A stretch of 64,000 nucleotides of DNA, taken from the NCBI GenBank assembly GCA_032717465.1, contig CM064658.1:1623501-1687500 (forward strand), written 5' to 3'. Both the position numbers and the translations under genes were made by a program. This stretch comes from Coenobita brevimanus. Lineage: Eukaryota; Arthropoda; Malacostraca; Decapoda; Coenobitidae. Numbering within the stretch: the stretch's first letter is position 1; each line of letters begins with the position of its first letter. Of the stretch, positions 32,381-42,859 are shown piece by piece. The notes under the pieces were generated by a model. It saw only the letters and a program-made list of their open reading frames with translations, had not been told where the DNA came from and did no database searches.

Positions 32381-33030
32381 TTCTCTCTCTCTCAAATTCC
32401 CTCTTTCCCTCCGAGTTTCTTTTTCTACCTTTTTCTCCCTCCCTTCCTCTGTTCCAGCTTCCTTCCTTCTCTCTCTCCCTCCTCTTCTTCTACCCTCCAC
32501 TCCTCCCTCCCTCTCTTCTTTCCTTCCTCTTTCCCTCCTACCTCTCTTCCACTATTCCCCATCTCTCCCTACTGTCTCCCTTAAACCCAGCTTCCTTCTC
32601 ACTTCCCCCTCCCTCTTTCTCTCCCATTTTCCCTACCCTCACTCTCCCTGTCCTAGCCTTCCCTTCCACCCTCCCTGTTTTTCTCCTCCTCTCCCCTCCC
32701 TTTTCCTCTTCATCCCCTTCCTTGCTCCCTGTTTCTCTCCCTCCCCTCCCCCCTCCCCTCTCTTTCTCCCTCCTCTTCCCCCCTTCCTTGCTCCCTGTTT
32801 CTCTCCCTCCCCTCCCCCCTCCCCTCTATTTCTCCCTCCTCTTCCTTGTTCCATGTTTCTCTCCCTTTCCTCCCCTCCCCTCCCTCTTCCTCTCCCCTCC
32901 TTCCTTCCCTCCCTCCCTACATACGCCTCCTGTCACACACGCTATTATGCTCGCCTCTTTAGCCCTCCCTCCCTCCCTCTTTCTCTCCTCCCCTCCCTCC
33001 CCCTCTCCCTTCCTTAATACTCTCTCTTCC
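32343..33030. repeat. (CT)n and C/T-rich minisatellite of about 58-66 bp
   Basis: CCTTGCTCCCTGTTTCTCTC occurs at 32720 and 32786, with a variant at 32844. (CT)n at 32346-32393. Confidence 0.9.
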
Positions 33031-33163
33031 TCCTTCCTTCCCTCTTTCTTCCTCCACCTTATTTACTTGTTTTTTCTATTTTTACTTTTTAATTTTTTTC
33101 GAATTTATATTTTAAATTCCAACGTCATATTATTTTTTTATCTCCCCTTCATTTCATACTCTT

Positions 33164-33210
<47 letters not shown>

Positions 33211-33419
33211 TCTTCAAATTTCCCATCCCCTCCCTGTCTCCTTCCCCCTTCCTCTCCATTCATCCTCCTTTCCTCACTCTCTTTCTTCTCTCCCCTAAAC
33301 ACCGCTTCTCATTTTCCTCCCTCCCTCCCTTCTTCCCTTCCTCCCCTCTAATCACTTGACATAATCACAATCAATCTAGCCCATTCCATTTTCCCCCATA
33401 CAGCCTCTTAGCTCAGCCG
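33031..33419. repeat. AT-rich patch and (CT)n
   Basis: AT-rich non-repetitive sequence at 33060-33165, (CT)n at 33170-33208, C/T-rich to 33355, then about 60 bp of mixed sequence. Confidence 0.7.
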
Positions 33420-33720
33420 GATGGATGGATGGACGGAGGGTGATGGATGATGGGTAACAGGCTCTAGGGATGGATGGATGAATGGATCAGGAGAAATATG
33501 CTGTACGGATAATGGATGGAGGAAGAAGGATGGGGGGTAACAGGCTCTATGGATGGATGGATGGATGGATGGACCCTGTGCAATATGCTGTATGGAAAAT
33601 GGATGGAGGGTGATGGATGAGGGGTATACAGGCTGCAGGAAGGATGGATGGATGGTTGTATGGTTGGATGGACGAGAGGCAATACGCTGTAGGGAAAAAT
33701 GGATGAATAGGCCTGGATGA
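33420..33720. repeat. GGAT-rich minisatellite, three to four units
   Basis: The block CAGGCTC...GGATGGATGG...AATATGCTGTA...AATGGATGGAGG recurs near 33459, 33540 and 33628 (about 80-88 bp), with ATGCTGTA, ATGCTGTA and TACGCTGTA at 33498, 33582 and 33674. Confidence 0.9.
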
Positions 33721-33950
33721 ATGGATGGAGAAAGATGACAGAAGCGCGAAGTAAAAATTGGATAGTGATGGATGGAATGAAACCTACGGGAAGCTAGGCT
33801 ATATGTAGATGAAAGGAAAACATATGGTATACGAGTAGAATATATATGTACGTACCTATCTAAAATCTATCTATTTATCTATCTGTCTGTATGTAGGTCT
33901 ATATATGTATTTTATTATGTATCAGAGTTTCGGTACAAGCGCCTCTATAA
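33721..33950. other. mixed sequence with CTAT words
   Basis: Non-repetitive to 33840, then TATATATG/CTATCTAT-rich. No gene. Confidence 0.5.
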
Positions 33951-34080
33951 TACAGTGGTAGCCTAGTGGTATTCTTCTCTGGTCGACGCATGCCGTGTTA
34001 CAACGCGCCATGTTTCAAACCCAAAAGATTACCAAGGATCTTTGTATTCTGTATAACGCGGCATGAATTCGTATTCTCCA
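33951..34080 (+). mobile_element. tRNA-derived SINE-like fragment
   Basis: TGGTAGCCTAGTGGTATTC at 33956-33974 fits a Pol III A box (TAGCCTAGTGG), and ATGTTTCAAACCC at 34010-34022 is a degenerate B box about 40 bp on, the spacing seen in tRNA heads. A GC-rich GCATGCCGTGTTAC core lies between, echoed by AACGCGGCATG at 34057. It directly abuts the TIR element at 34084. A tRNA pseudogene is the alternative. Confidence 0.55.
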
Positions 34081-34083
34081 CGG

Positions 34084-34250
34084 TTAAGGAAGCTCCCTAA
34101 CACGACTTCCTCAGCGATTTATTTTTGGACCTGGTTGATTAATATCCTTTTGTAAGTTACTCAGGCTATGCTGTTGTGACGATATTGGAAGGATTTATCT
34201 AACACGGAAGACGGCAGTAAGGTGTTATAAACCAAAATAAACAGCTTTGG
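34084..34250 (+). mobile_element. TIR element, family B, copy 1, right end lost
   Basis: Starts TTAAGGAAGCTCCCTAACAC, then GCGATTTATTTTTGG and ATTAATATCCTTTTGT. In reverse orientation the copy at 53507-53684 shows the same order and is complete. Here the inner edge of the right terminal repeat (AAATAAACAGCTTTGG) is present, but the outer part gives way to the 31-bp minisatellite at about 34255. No coding capacity. Confidence 0.65.
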
Positions 34251-34254
34251 ACAA

Positions 34255-34950
34255 ATCTATCCTAACCCAATCCATCTCCACCCAAACCTATCCTAACCCA
34301 ATCCATCTCCACCCAAACCTATCCTAACCCAATCCACCTCCACCCTAACCTATCCTAACCCAATCCACCTCCACCCTAACCTATCCCAAGCCAATCCATC
34401 TCCACCCTAACCTATCCCAAGCCAATCCATCTCCACCCTAACCTATCCCAAGCCAATCCATCTCCACCCAAACCTATCCTAACCCAATCCATCTCTACCC
34501 AAACCCATCCTAACCCAATTCATCTCCACCCAAACCTCTCCTAACCCAATCCATCTCCACCAACTCTATCCAATCCCAATCCATCTCCACCCAAACCTAT
34601 CCTAACCCAATCCATCTCTACCCAAACCCATCCTAACCCAATTCATCTCCACCCAAACCTCACCTAACCCAATCCATCTCCACCCAACCCTATCCTATCC
34701 CAATCCATCTCCACCCAGACCTATCCTAACCCAATCCATCTCCACCCTAACCTATCCTAACCCAATCCATCTCCACCCAGACCTCTCCTAACCCAATCCA
34801 TCTCCACCAACCCTATCCTATCCCAATCCATCTCCACCTAAACCTATCCTAACCCAATCCATCTCCACCTAAACCCATCCTATCCCAGTTCATCTCCACC
34901 CAAACCCACTCTAACCCAATCCATCTCCACCCTAACCCAACTTAACAAAC
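34255..34950. repeat. 31-bp minisatellite, about 22 units, with higher-order structure
   Basis: Unit TAACCCAATCCATCTCCACC followed by CAAACCTATCC, exact 31 bp steps (34271, 34302). A four-unit block with the CTCTACC, AATTCATC and CCAATCCC variants starting at 34491 recurs at 34614 (123 bp), so four-unit blocks were amplified. The CCTAACCC word resembles arthropod telomere sequence but is not a telomeric run. Confidence 0.95.
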
Positions 34951-35561
34951 CCCTGCTGGAAATAGGTCCCCATTCAGCCTGTCCAGAAGAGGGGTGACCG
35001 TTTCCCACTCTCTATCACCTGACTGTCCTACTTTTCCGAGTTTCTAAAAGTTTCTCAATTCTCAAGACGAAGATTTTGATGCATGTTTTCCTTTACATTT
35101 CTTTAATAACCTTCTTTAAGATCGTTATGCGGGCTCCTTCACCCACTCCTCTCCGATTAATTAGTCAACTTTTTTTCTCTTCTATTAAAACGTCTCCTCT
35201 TCACATCTCCTAGTTCTTTTAGAGTCTGGGTCAAATTTTTTAAACTTTACTTAACTGTCCTCCTACGGTTTCCCTCCTGTGTCTCCACTGCAAGTTTGCG
35301 TTACGACAGCTTTGTATCTGCTGTTGTATACGGCCCCAGTCCTTGTAAACTATCGACAGTGGTGTTGTTCCGGGTTCTGTCCAATCACCAACTCTCTTCC
35401 TTCTTATCATCAATACCCTAAGCTCCACATCTAGCCCCATCCATTCATACACTAAAGACGCGTTCATTTTTCCACCCACTTTTCACGATGTCCAACAAAT
35501 GTCATGGTTACAATCAAGGGATGTGGTTAGGCACACCCGAGTTATTGTCTCTTACTTCTGT
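34951..35561. other. unassigned non-repetitive sequence
   Basis: About 600 bp of ordinary composition. A 79-codon minus frame (35240-35479) has varied residues (ending RHRRETVGGQLSKV) but no recognised domain, splice signals or supporting context, so I do not call it a gene. Confidence 0.5.
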
Positions 35562-35845
35562 TAAACACACACACACACACACACAATATCACTGGTCATT
35601 CAATATCCTGTTGCATAATCAACGCGAATTTGACGAATCAGAAAATGTTTCTTAGAGTTATCTCGGAAATCTTCCTAATATAAATGCAGTATATAGATAG
35701 ATAGATATACCGTACATATATTGCATATAATAAACATATACGTAACTTAATTGTAATATTTGCTATTTTATGCAGAAATATTTTCTTTTAAATTTAAGCT
35801 TTTTCCTGTATTTTGGAATTATGTATAATTCAAAATTCAGTTCCC

Positions 35846-35894
<49 letters not shown>

Positions 35895-36043
35895 CATTTT
35901 GCGTTATCCCGGGTTTACTCTCCACAAACTAAATTATCGTTCCAGTTTCCAGCGCGCATCTTTTATTTCCCTGTTAATATCTCCCCGCAATAGTTCCGAC
36001 CCTGTTTTTGTTAATATAGCCAGCGGAGGGGGTGGGGGGGGTG
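35562..36043. repeat. (CA)n, AT-rich sequence and (AAT)n
   Basis: (CA)n at 35563-35584, ATAG words near 35693, AAT triplets at 35849-35893. 35894-36030 is a non-repetitive island. Confidence 0.75.
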
Positions 36044-36082
<39 letters not shown>

Positions 36083-36220
36083 GGAATAAATGTGGGAGAC
36101 GGCGGAAGAGGGGGGTTGGGGAGTAAAGGGGAGGGGGGAGAGGGGAAAGAGGAGAGGAATAGGAGGGGGAGAGAGGTGGTAGGAAGGGGAAAAGGAGGGT
36201 AGTGGGGTGGGGGGGATAGA
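36044..36220. repeat. (GA)n and G/A-rich tract
   Basis: (GA)n at 36047-36080 and polypurine to 36220; minus frame 36011-36373 is Ser/Leu/Pro. Confidence 0.85.
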
Positions 36221-37319
36221 GGACGAAGCTAATAGCAATAATAGCAGCAGGGTACCAACATGAAGACTAAAAATACTGAAATAAGACCATGTAATAGCCT
36301 CAACTAATAGCCCAATCCACCTAAAACTCAGTGAAAATAGCAGTAATAATAGCAGGCTGGAACATAATAACAAATAATAGCCCTAAACTCCAAAAATAGC
36401 AGTCAGGGTGGAAACAGGCTAATAGCAATAACAATAGCAGGGTAGGCTGACTCAAAAACGCTCGAATAACCACTAATAACCTCAAATAATAGTCCAATCC
36501 ACCTAAAAATCAGTGAATAGCTGTAATAATAGCGGACGAATATAACACCTAATAACATAAATAATAGCCCTAACCTTCAAAAATAGCAGCCAGTGGAAAT
36601 AATAGCAATAACAATAGCAGGGTAGGCAACATAACAGACCACAAAAAAGCTCAAATAATCGAAATAGAAATAATAGCACAAACACCTGACTACAAAGAGC
36701 ATACTAACCCTCAAATACTAGCCTTCCCCTAGAAAAAATGGCAGGCAAAGGAAATAATATCAATAATAATAGCGCTAGGTGGGCGTCGGAGCGTAGTTAC
36801 TGAGCGAGACAATTAAAACAAGCATAGAAAAAAAATAACAAAAAATAGCAACAAGCAAAGAGCAACAGTACTCATTAATAAACAAAATAACCACAAAAAT
36901 AGGCCAGACACGAGCTAAATTTGCTATTTTAAAAAGTCAAATAATAGCCAAGAAATTAAAACAATGGCCACAGCAAAAAAATAAAATAAATAAAAAATAC
37001 CCCCAAAATCACAACTGCATGAGAATACAAGAACACACCTGACGTAATAAAGGTAAAAATGGCACCTAATAGCCCTCAAATAATAGCCCAACTCTCCAAA
37101 AAAAAAAATAGCAGCTTGTGGAAATAATAGCAGTAATAATAACAGCTGGAAATAATAGCAATAATAATAATAATAGCGAGCTGGATAATAACTAACAGCC
37201 CCCCCCCCAAAATAGCAGGTAGGCTAGTGGAAATAGCAATAACAGCGAGGTAGCCAACAATACATTAAAAAATGCCCAAATAATACCTTATAACCATCTT
37301 ATACTACCCCCAGCCAGCC

Positions 37320-37350
<31 letters not shown>

Positions 37351-37770
37351 AAATAACTGCAATAACAGCATCAAACACCTAACTTAAAAAGGCACAGGTA
37401 GCATAATAACCCGCAAATAATAGCCCCACCCTCAAAAAAATAACAGCAGAAAAAATAGCAATAATAAAACTAGAAAAAAGGGGGGGCAGAGTCTGAGGGC
37501 ATAATACCTAATACCCCTCCAATAATAGCCCCACCCCCCAAAAAAAATAGGAGTAGAATAACAGTAAAAAAGATAGCAGCAGTAATAGCAATAATAAAAC
37601 GAACTAGAAAATAAAAGGGGGGCAGAGTGTGAGCATAATACCTAATAACCTTCAAATAATAGCCTCGCCCTCCCCAAAAAATAGCAGAAATAATAGCAAT
37701 AATAGTAGCGCTGGCTGGCTGGGGTGTCGGAGCGAGGTTACTGAGCGAGACAATTAAGCCAGCAAGATAT
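36221..37770. repeat. complex array built on AATAATAGC
   Basis: AATAATAGC, AATAGCAG and CAAATAATAGCCC recur for about 1.5 kb with frequent GGAAATAATAGCAATAA blocks. A non-AT marker, GTCGGAGCG then GTTACTGAGCGAGACAATTAA, appears at 36786 and at 37727, about 941 bp apart, suggesting a large unit. A 28-A run lies at 37320-37347. No open frame; family unknown to me. Confidence 0.75.
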
Positions 37771-37846
37771 TTACCGATTTTAGAACACTCATTGAAAATA
37801 TAATTACTCGCGAAGGGTCTGTGTTTGTTACCTCCCCCCCCACCCC

Positions 37847-37847
<1 letters not shown>

Positions 37848-37924
<77 letters not shown>

Positions 37925-37970
37925 CTACTATTCCTTCCACTCCTGTTTTCTGAGTACCTGCCTGTCATGT

Positions 37971-38003
<33 letters not shown>
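37848..38003. repeat. two (CT)n runs
   Basis: (CT)n at 37849-37919 (one of the longest in the window) and 37972-38001, with a 50-bp spacer. Confidence 0.97.
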
Positions 38004-38109
38004 GAAGTCAGCTACAGCCTTTACTATTCCTACTTTAAATAATCACCAGATGACAGCAAGAATAAATTAAAACAGGCAGTAAATATTCTACAATTCAAGA
38101 GTAAACCTT

Positions 38110-38300
38110 TCCATCAGCATTAAAGCCGGGCACCTAAAAGGGAAACTCAACGTCTGTGTGATCTGTGTATCTGTTCCACGAGAGCACCTGGATGTCTGTG
38201 TGGTTCGCGTATCCAAGCCAGTCTATCTGTTCCCATTAAGGCCGGACAATTACGAAAGGACCTCCATGTCTGTGTGGTCTTATGTAACTCCTTCCCCACC
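38110..38300 (+). repeat. diverged duplication, about 118 bp
   Basis: CATTAAAGCCGGGCACCTAA ... GTCTGTGTGATC (38119) is echoed by CATTAAGGCCGGACAATTAC ... GTCTGTGTGGTC (38234), with a partial third GTCTGTGTGGTTC at 38193. Confidence 0.65.
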
Positions 38301-38319
38301 CCAATTCAAGTGCTCATTT

Positions 38320-38375
38320 TATTGAACTGGTAATTCTGATCACGCAGGTTCGAATCCCGGCCTACCATGACCTAT
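38320..38375 (+). mobile_element. tRNA-like 3' half (possible SINE fragment)
   Basis: CACGCAGGTTCGAATCCCGG contains a perfect Pol III B box (GGTTCGAATCC at 38347-38357), with an anticodon-arm-like CTGGTAATTCTGATC before it. No A box is found at the expected distance upstream, so this is not an intact tRNA gene. Confidence 0.5.
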
Positions 38376-38409
38376 TTTGGAACATTTTTATTTACCTGTG
38401 TATTTCTGT

Positions 38410-39160
38410 TTTAACGATCTCTCCCACACCTCTGATTTCTCCCGCACTCATTTCCCTTACTCTCTCTTTCACCCACGCTCTCTCTCCCTGCTCCTTCCCC
38501 CTCTATTCCCCACCCCTTCTACTTAATCCCCTTCTCATAACCACCAAGCTTCTCCTCTCCCCTACCTTCCCCCCTCCCTGCCCAACCCCACCCACTTTCC
38601 TACCCTTTCCACTTGCTCCCCTCCCCACAACATCTCCCTCCCTATTTTCCCCAAAACTCCCCCTTCACCTCCTGTCTTCCCCATTACACTCTCCCACACC
38701 TTTCCTTAATTGACTCCCTTTCCCTCCCCACTAGCTTTTCTCTTCCTCACCTGTCCCCCAACCCAACAAAACCACACCTTCCTCTTCCACTCACCCACTT
38801 TCTACTTCACACTTCCACCCACCATGCCTTCTCCTGTCATGTTCACCCCTCCCCATTCCCCCACCATACCTCTCAACCATATCCATCTACATCTCTCTTG
38901 TCTCACTTCCCCCTCCCTCTCCTCCGTTCCCATTTTCCATCTCTTCCTCCACCTCCCCATCTATCCACATCTCCCCCTTCTACCCAACGCTTCCTCCCCC
39001 TTCCTCCTCTCCCCTCACATTTTCTCTCCCTATCGCATCGCACGTTCCCTCCTTTCCACCTCTCCCTCCACGTCTCTCCCTTCTATCCAACACTTCCTAC
39101 CCCTTCTTCCCCTCCCCTTCCAACTTCCCCCTACACCCCTCCCTCATTCCCCACCCCCAT
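38410..39160. repeat. C/T-rich tract with CCACC/CCATC words
   Basis: Pyrimidine-rich low-complexity sequence. The frames 38613-39299 and 38710-39201 are Pro/Ser/His/Leu strings. Confidence 0.85.
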
Positions 39161-39169
39161 ACTCTGGCT

Positions 39170-39300
39170 GCAGCGTCCACATATGCATAACAGCCGCATA
39201 AATGTAATTCCAAGCTGCACTAGGGTCTTATTTACAACATTGTTCTATCTATTATCTACACACGGTCTCACAGGCACGGGTGCAAAGAAACTGGGATGAG
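39170..39300 (+). repeat. non-repetitive island, possible dispersed repeat E fragment
   Basis: GGTCTCACAGGCACGGGTGC resembles GATCTCACGGGAACGGGGGC in the E copy at 19075. The rest (GCTGCACTAGGGTCTTATTT) is unassigned. Confidence 0.35.
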
Positions 39301-39697
39301 TGGAGGGGGGTGGTCATGTGGGGGTGTGAGGAGGGGAAGGTGGGGTATAGAGAGAGAAGGGAGGTAGGGATGGTGTTGGGTAAGGAGACTATGGTGATGT
39401 GGAGGGAGGGTGGATGGGGGAGGAGTTATGGATAGGAGTGTGGAGGTAACTGTAGATAAGAAACTGGAGAATATGTTGGGTGTGGGAATGTGTGTGTGTG
39501 TGGGAAGGGGGAGGAATAGGAGGGTGTGGGGAAGAAACAGGGTGGAAGAAGTGGGTTAGAATGAAGGGAGAGGGGAGGAACAGGTGTGAAATGAGGTTGA
39601 AGAGAAGGTTGGGAGTGTGAGGGGGTGGGGTTAGAGGGGGAAAATGTGGGGAGGAGGGATAAATGAGGAAGGCTGGGAGGGATTGTAAGGAAAAACG

Positions 39698-39749
<52 letters not shown>

Positions 39750-39767
39750 CGGGATTATGTGATGGGC

Positions 39768-39804
<37 letters not shown>

Positions 39805-39930
39805 GAAAGAAAATTACAGAGAACGGGGGAAAGTGAAAGCAAACAAGACAGTAGCAAAACAGAGTTGGAGGAAAAAGATGAATAATAATGATGATGATGA
39901 TAAAGATGATAATGATGAAACAATGAAGAC
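39300..39930. repeat. G-rich tract, (GT)n, (GA)n and (GAT)n
   Basis: GGGTGTGAGG-type sequence to 39690, (GT)n at 39700-39748, (GA)n at 39771-39802, GAT triplets at 39878-39917. Confidence 0.9.
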
Positions 39931-40084
39931 GAAAAGTAGAAAGAAAATGAAGAAAGAAAAATGGGAGGAATGAAAGGGAGAGAGGGTGGGCGGGAGGGGG
40001 CGTATTCAGCATAGAAAATGGAGGGTGTGGAGGGGTGGGGGGGGCTAAAATATAAGTAGAGCCGTGGAGCTTACGGAATTGCTT

Positions 40085-40440
40085 ACCTAAGTGTGGTAAT
40101 GGTTGTGGTAGTTGTGGTAATGGTACAGGTAGCTATTAATGGTAGTGGCAGTAGTCACTATGGTAGATGTGGTAGAGTAATTGTAGTTGTGGTAATGGTA
40201 AGGCAGCAATTGATGGTAGTGGTCGTTATGGCAGAAGTGACAGTATTTGTAGTTATGGTAATGGTAGGGGTAGGTATTTATGGTAGTGATTAGTATGGGA
40301 GACATGGTAGTTACTGTAGTTGTGGCTATGGTAAGGTAGCAATTAATGGTGGTCATCATGGTAATGCGGTAGTTATGGTAATTGTGGCTATGGAAGTTAT
40401 TGTCAAAGTTGTTATGGTTGCTTAATGGTTGCAATGGTAG
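40085..40440. repeat. GGTAAT/GGTAGT degenerate minisatellite
   Basis: GTGGTAATGGTA...GGTAGC(A)ATTAATGGTAGTGG recurs three to four times (about 40110, 40190, 40255 and 40330) with trinucleotide substructure. Frames give Val/Met or Asn/Tyr/His strings. Confidence 0.85.
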
Positions 40441-40486
40441 TTAATATTTTACAACTGCATAGTGCGTTCGTTCTACTGAGGAAGAC

Positions 40487-40925
40487 AGAGAGAGAGAGAG
40501 AGAGAGAGAACGTGCCTGTTTAGCCCACTAAGTATTAGGACATAATGGTGAAGGGAGACAGAGGGAGGGAGGGAGGGAGGGAGAAGGGGAGAGAACAAGG
40601 GAGGAGTTATGGAGGGAGGGAGGAAGGGAGAATGGAGGGAGGAGGAAAAGAAGAGGGTGTGGGTGGTCGGTGGAGGGAGATTAGAGAGACTGGTGAAAGA
40701 GGAATTTATATAAACAGAAGAAAAATAAGATGGGGAAAAAACAAGAGGAAATGTCGGGGGGGAGAGAGAGAGGGAGAAAGAGAGATAGAGAGAGAGAACA
40801 GACAGACAGACAGAGAAGGGGGGGGCGACACACCCTCCCGTACCCCACAGAATTATGGGAGGTGGTTGTTTTCAATAAAGGTCTCTTTCTCCCCCCCTTC
40901 TCTCTCTCTCTCTCTCTCTCTCCTA
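40487..40925. repeat. (GA)n, G/A-rich tract, CAGA steps and (CT)n
   Basis: GA run at 40488-40508, polypurine 40555-40800, GACAGACAGACAG near 40800, a 50-bp mixed patch, then (CT)n at 40900-40922. Confidence 0.85.
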
Positions 40926-41480
40926 CCCCGCTTGCTTCTTGTTTTTGTCTTTAAGTCCTCTCTGTTTTGACTCATTCTGTGACCCGTATTTCTCCTCTTA
41001 CTCTTTTTTCTCTGTATCTCCCTCTCTGTCATTCTTTCCTCTCTCACTTTCTCTACCTCCTCACCTACTCTCTCTCTCACTCTCATTTTCTCTTCCCTCC
41101 ACCTTCTTTGTCTCCTCTTTGTTTCACTAATTCACCAACCCTCTCTCTTTCTCATGTCTCTCTTCTTCCTCAACTGCTCTCTTTCTCATTACCAATTCCC
41201 TCCCTCCTTAACCCCCCTCTCTCCATTCCTCATCTAACCTCCTTCTCATTTTCACCTTCTTCCCTCTTATCTTAATGTGTCCCTCCCTCTTTCTCTTCCT
41301 CTCCCTCTCTCCCCTTCTTCCCTCTTCTTCTCTTGTCGCAGTGTCTCTCGCTCCCTCTTTCTTTTCCTCTCCCTCTCTCCCCTTCTTCCCCCTTCATCTC
41401 GTCTTACTGTGTCCTTCTTCCTCTTCCTCTGTCCCTCCCTCCCTCTCTCTCGCTCCATTTCCCTCCCTCACACACATGTA
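40926..41480. repeat. C/T-rich tract with a 64-bp duplication
   Basis: TCTCCCCTTCTTCCC with flanks TGTCCCTCCCTCTTTCTCTT / TGTCTCTCGCTCCCTCTTTC recurs at 41278 and 41342, with a weak third copy at 41408. Confidence 0.85.
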
Positions 41481-41504
41481 ATAAAGTGAAGGGTTGAGAC
41501 CATG

Positions 41505-42060
41505 ACATAATTCTCTCTCTCTTTATTAGCTCTCTCACTCGCTCACTCTCTTACTCACTCATCCACGCTTTTTTACTCTCAACCTCACACTTAGCCCGTA
41601 ATCTGACACACACTTTCTCTCTCTCTCTCTCTCTCTCACTAATGCTCAGACTGCATTAATATTATTGATAGTAACCCCCTCGCTATGTTAATTAATTCTC
41701 TCCCCCTACGCTAGGTGGCTTGGGTTACCGTTTTTGAGAGAGAGAGAGAGAGAGACTATAAGAACTGGTGAACTGTAACATATCTAGAACTAAGTATTTA
41801 TGTATGCATGTATAGCCTATGTATGTATGTCTTAGTAACTTCATCAATTTGAGCAGAAAGAGAAACAGAACAACAGACGAAGACAGCTGTAGGAACACAA
41901 AGATATAAAAAGATAAATAGGGAGAGAGGTAGAGACAGACTCACAGATAGACAAAAACTATAAAAACAGGCAGACAGATGGCTATGGCATGATAGCGATG
42001 CATATGGCATGATATAGATGGATACAAGTGCTCGTGGGTCCCTCGGGCCTGAGTAGACTC
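41505..42060. repeat. CT and GA runs, CAGA/ATAG words, mixed sequence
   Basis: Short (CT)n at 41613-41636 and (GA)n at 41738-41755. Words GTATGTATG and CAGACAGA at 41795-41985. TATGGCATGATAG is duplicated at 41983 and 42003. Confidence 0.7.
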
Positions 42061-42099
42061 GATTCCTAAAAGTCCCGGTACCGAATGAACTGTTTTTCG

Positions 42100-42460
42100 A
42101 ACCAAACTTTGATCGCTCTTAACTCTAATAAAAAATCATCAATCGAGATGGGACCAACTTTTTCGACATCAGGGAATTTCTGCGATATTCATGCCAATTT
42201 TGGTGCACCAGGACGCCTCCGTACCGAAGAAAGGCGCCCTCACCTCGGCTCGGGAATGGAACGCAAGTTGTCCGCACGCAAGTCCCAGATATTAACCACT
42301 CGGCCACGGCAACCGACCGGGCGCCGGGAGCGGCGTTTTTGGTCAAAATTTGATCGCTCATTAACTATAACAAAAGTTTTTCAATCCTGATGGGACAAAG
42401 TTTTTTCACATCATCGAATTTGTTGCGATTTTGTGCCAATTTTGGTGCGATTTGAATGTG
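42100..42460 (-). mobile_element. tRNA-like SINE head between about 105-bp direct repeats
   Basis: On the minus strand TGGCCGAGTGGTTAATATCT is a good A box (plus 42292-42306), and GCGTTCCATTCCCG (plus 42251-42264) is a near B box at tRNA-like spacing. It lies between direct repeats at about 42105-42210 and 42343-42455, which share TTTGATCGCTC, CAATC.TGATGGGAC/GAGATGGGAC, GACATCA/CACATCA and TGCCAATTTTGGTGC. Either a SINE inserted within a tandem duplication, or the tRNA-like part belongs to a repeat unit. A 101-codon frame here is incidental. Confidence 0.55.
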
Positions 42461-42475
42461 TAGTTTCGGCTGCCC

Positions 42476-42478
<3 letters not shown>

Positions 42479-42518
<40 letters not shown>

Positions 42519-42635
42519 CTACTGCTATAGTATATTAGATGGCTTGACAGATAGCTGGATGTGGCTTGACAGATAAGATAGATGGATATGACTTGAAACA
42601 GATAAACTAATGAATATGGCTTGACAGATAGATAG
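42479..42635. repeat. (CA)n and GGCTTGACAGATA units
   Basis: (CA)n at 42479-42517, then ATGGCTTGACAGATAGCTGG, GTGGCTTGACAGATAAGATA, a diverged ATGACTTGAAACAGATAAA and ATGGCTTGACAGATAGATAG. Confidence 0.85.
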
Positions 42636-42694
42636 TGGGAACGAATAAAATCTATATTTTATCTATCAACACTTATCTCGGTCTGTAGTACAGT

Positions 42695-42835
42695 AGCTTT
42701 GTATGCATGTATGTATGAATGTATGTATGTATGTATATACCTTAGCTTTTTTATGCATGTATGAATATATGTATGTATGTATGTACCTTAGCTTTGTATG
42801 CATGTATGAATATATGTATGTATGTATCATATGTA
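42695..42835. repeat. 48-bp array of GTAT words, three units
   Basis: TATGCATGTATG...ATGTATGTATGTACCTTAGCTTT occurs at about 42701, 42751 and 42798. Confidence 0.9.
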
Positions 42836-42859
42836 TCTGCCTTTTTTCTATCTATTTAT

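Noticed and set aside
33951..34022. Functional tRNA gene
   Set aside because: A box is good, but the B box is degenerate and I cannot form an acceptor stem by eye.
34255..34950. CCTAACCC words as telomeric or interstitial telomere repeat
   Set aside because: The word occurs once per 31-bp unit, not as a TTAGG/CCTAA run; likewise at 51550-51835.
35240..35479. 79-codon minus-strand frame with mixed residues
   Set aside because: No recognised family, start context or neighbouring exon; length is within chance for non-repetitive DNA.
38320..38375. Functional tRNA gene
   Set aside because: Perfect B box but no A box or acceptor stem at the right distance; a SINE or tRNA fragment is more likely.
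42085..42390. 101-codon plus-strand frame
   Set aside because: Lies over the tRNA-like head and direct repeats and is antisense to the Pol III boxes; incidental.
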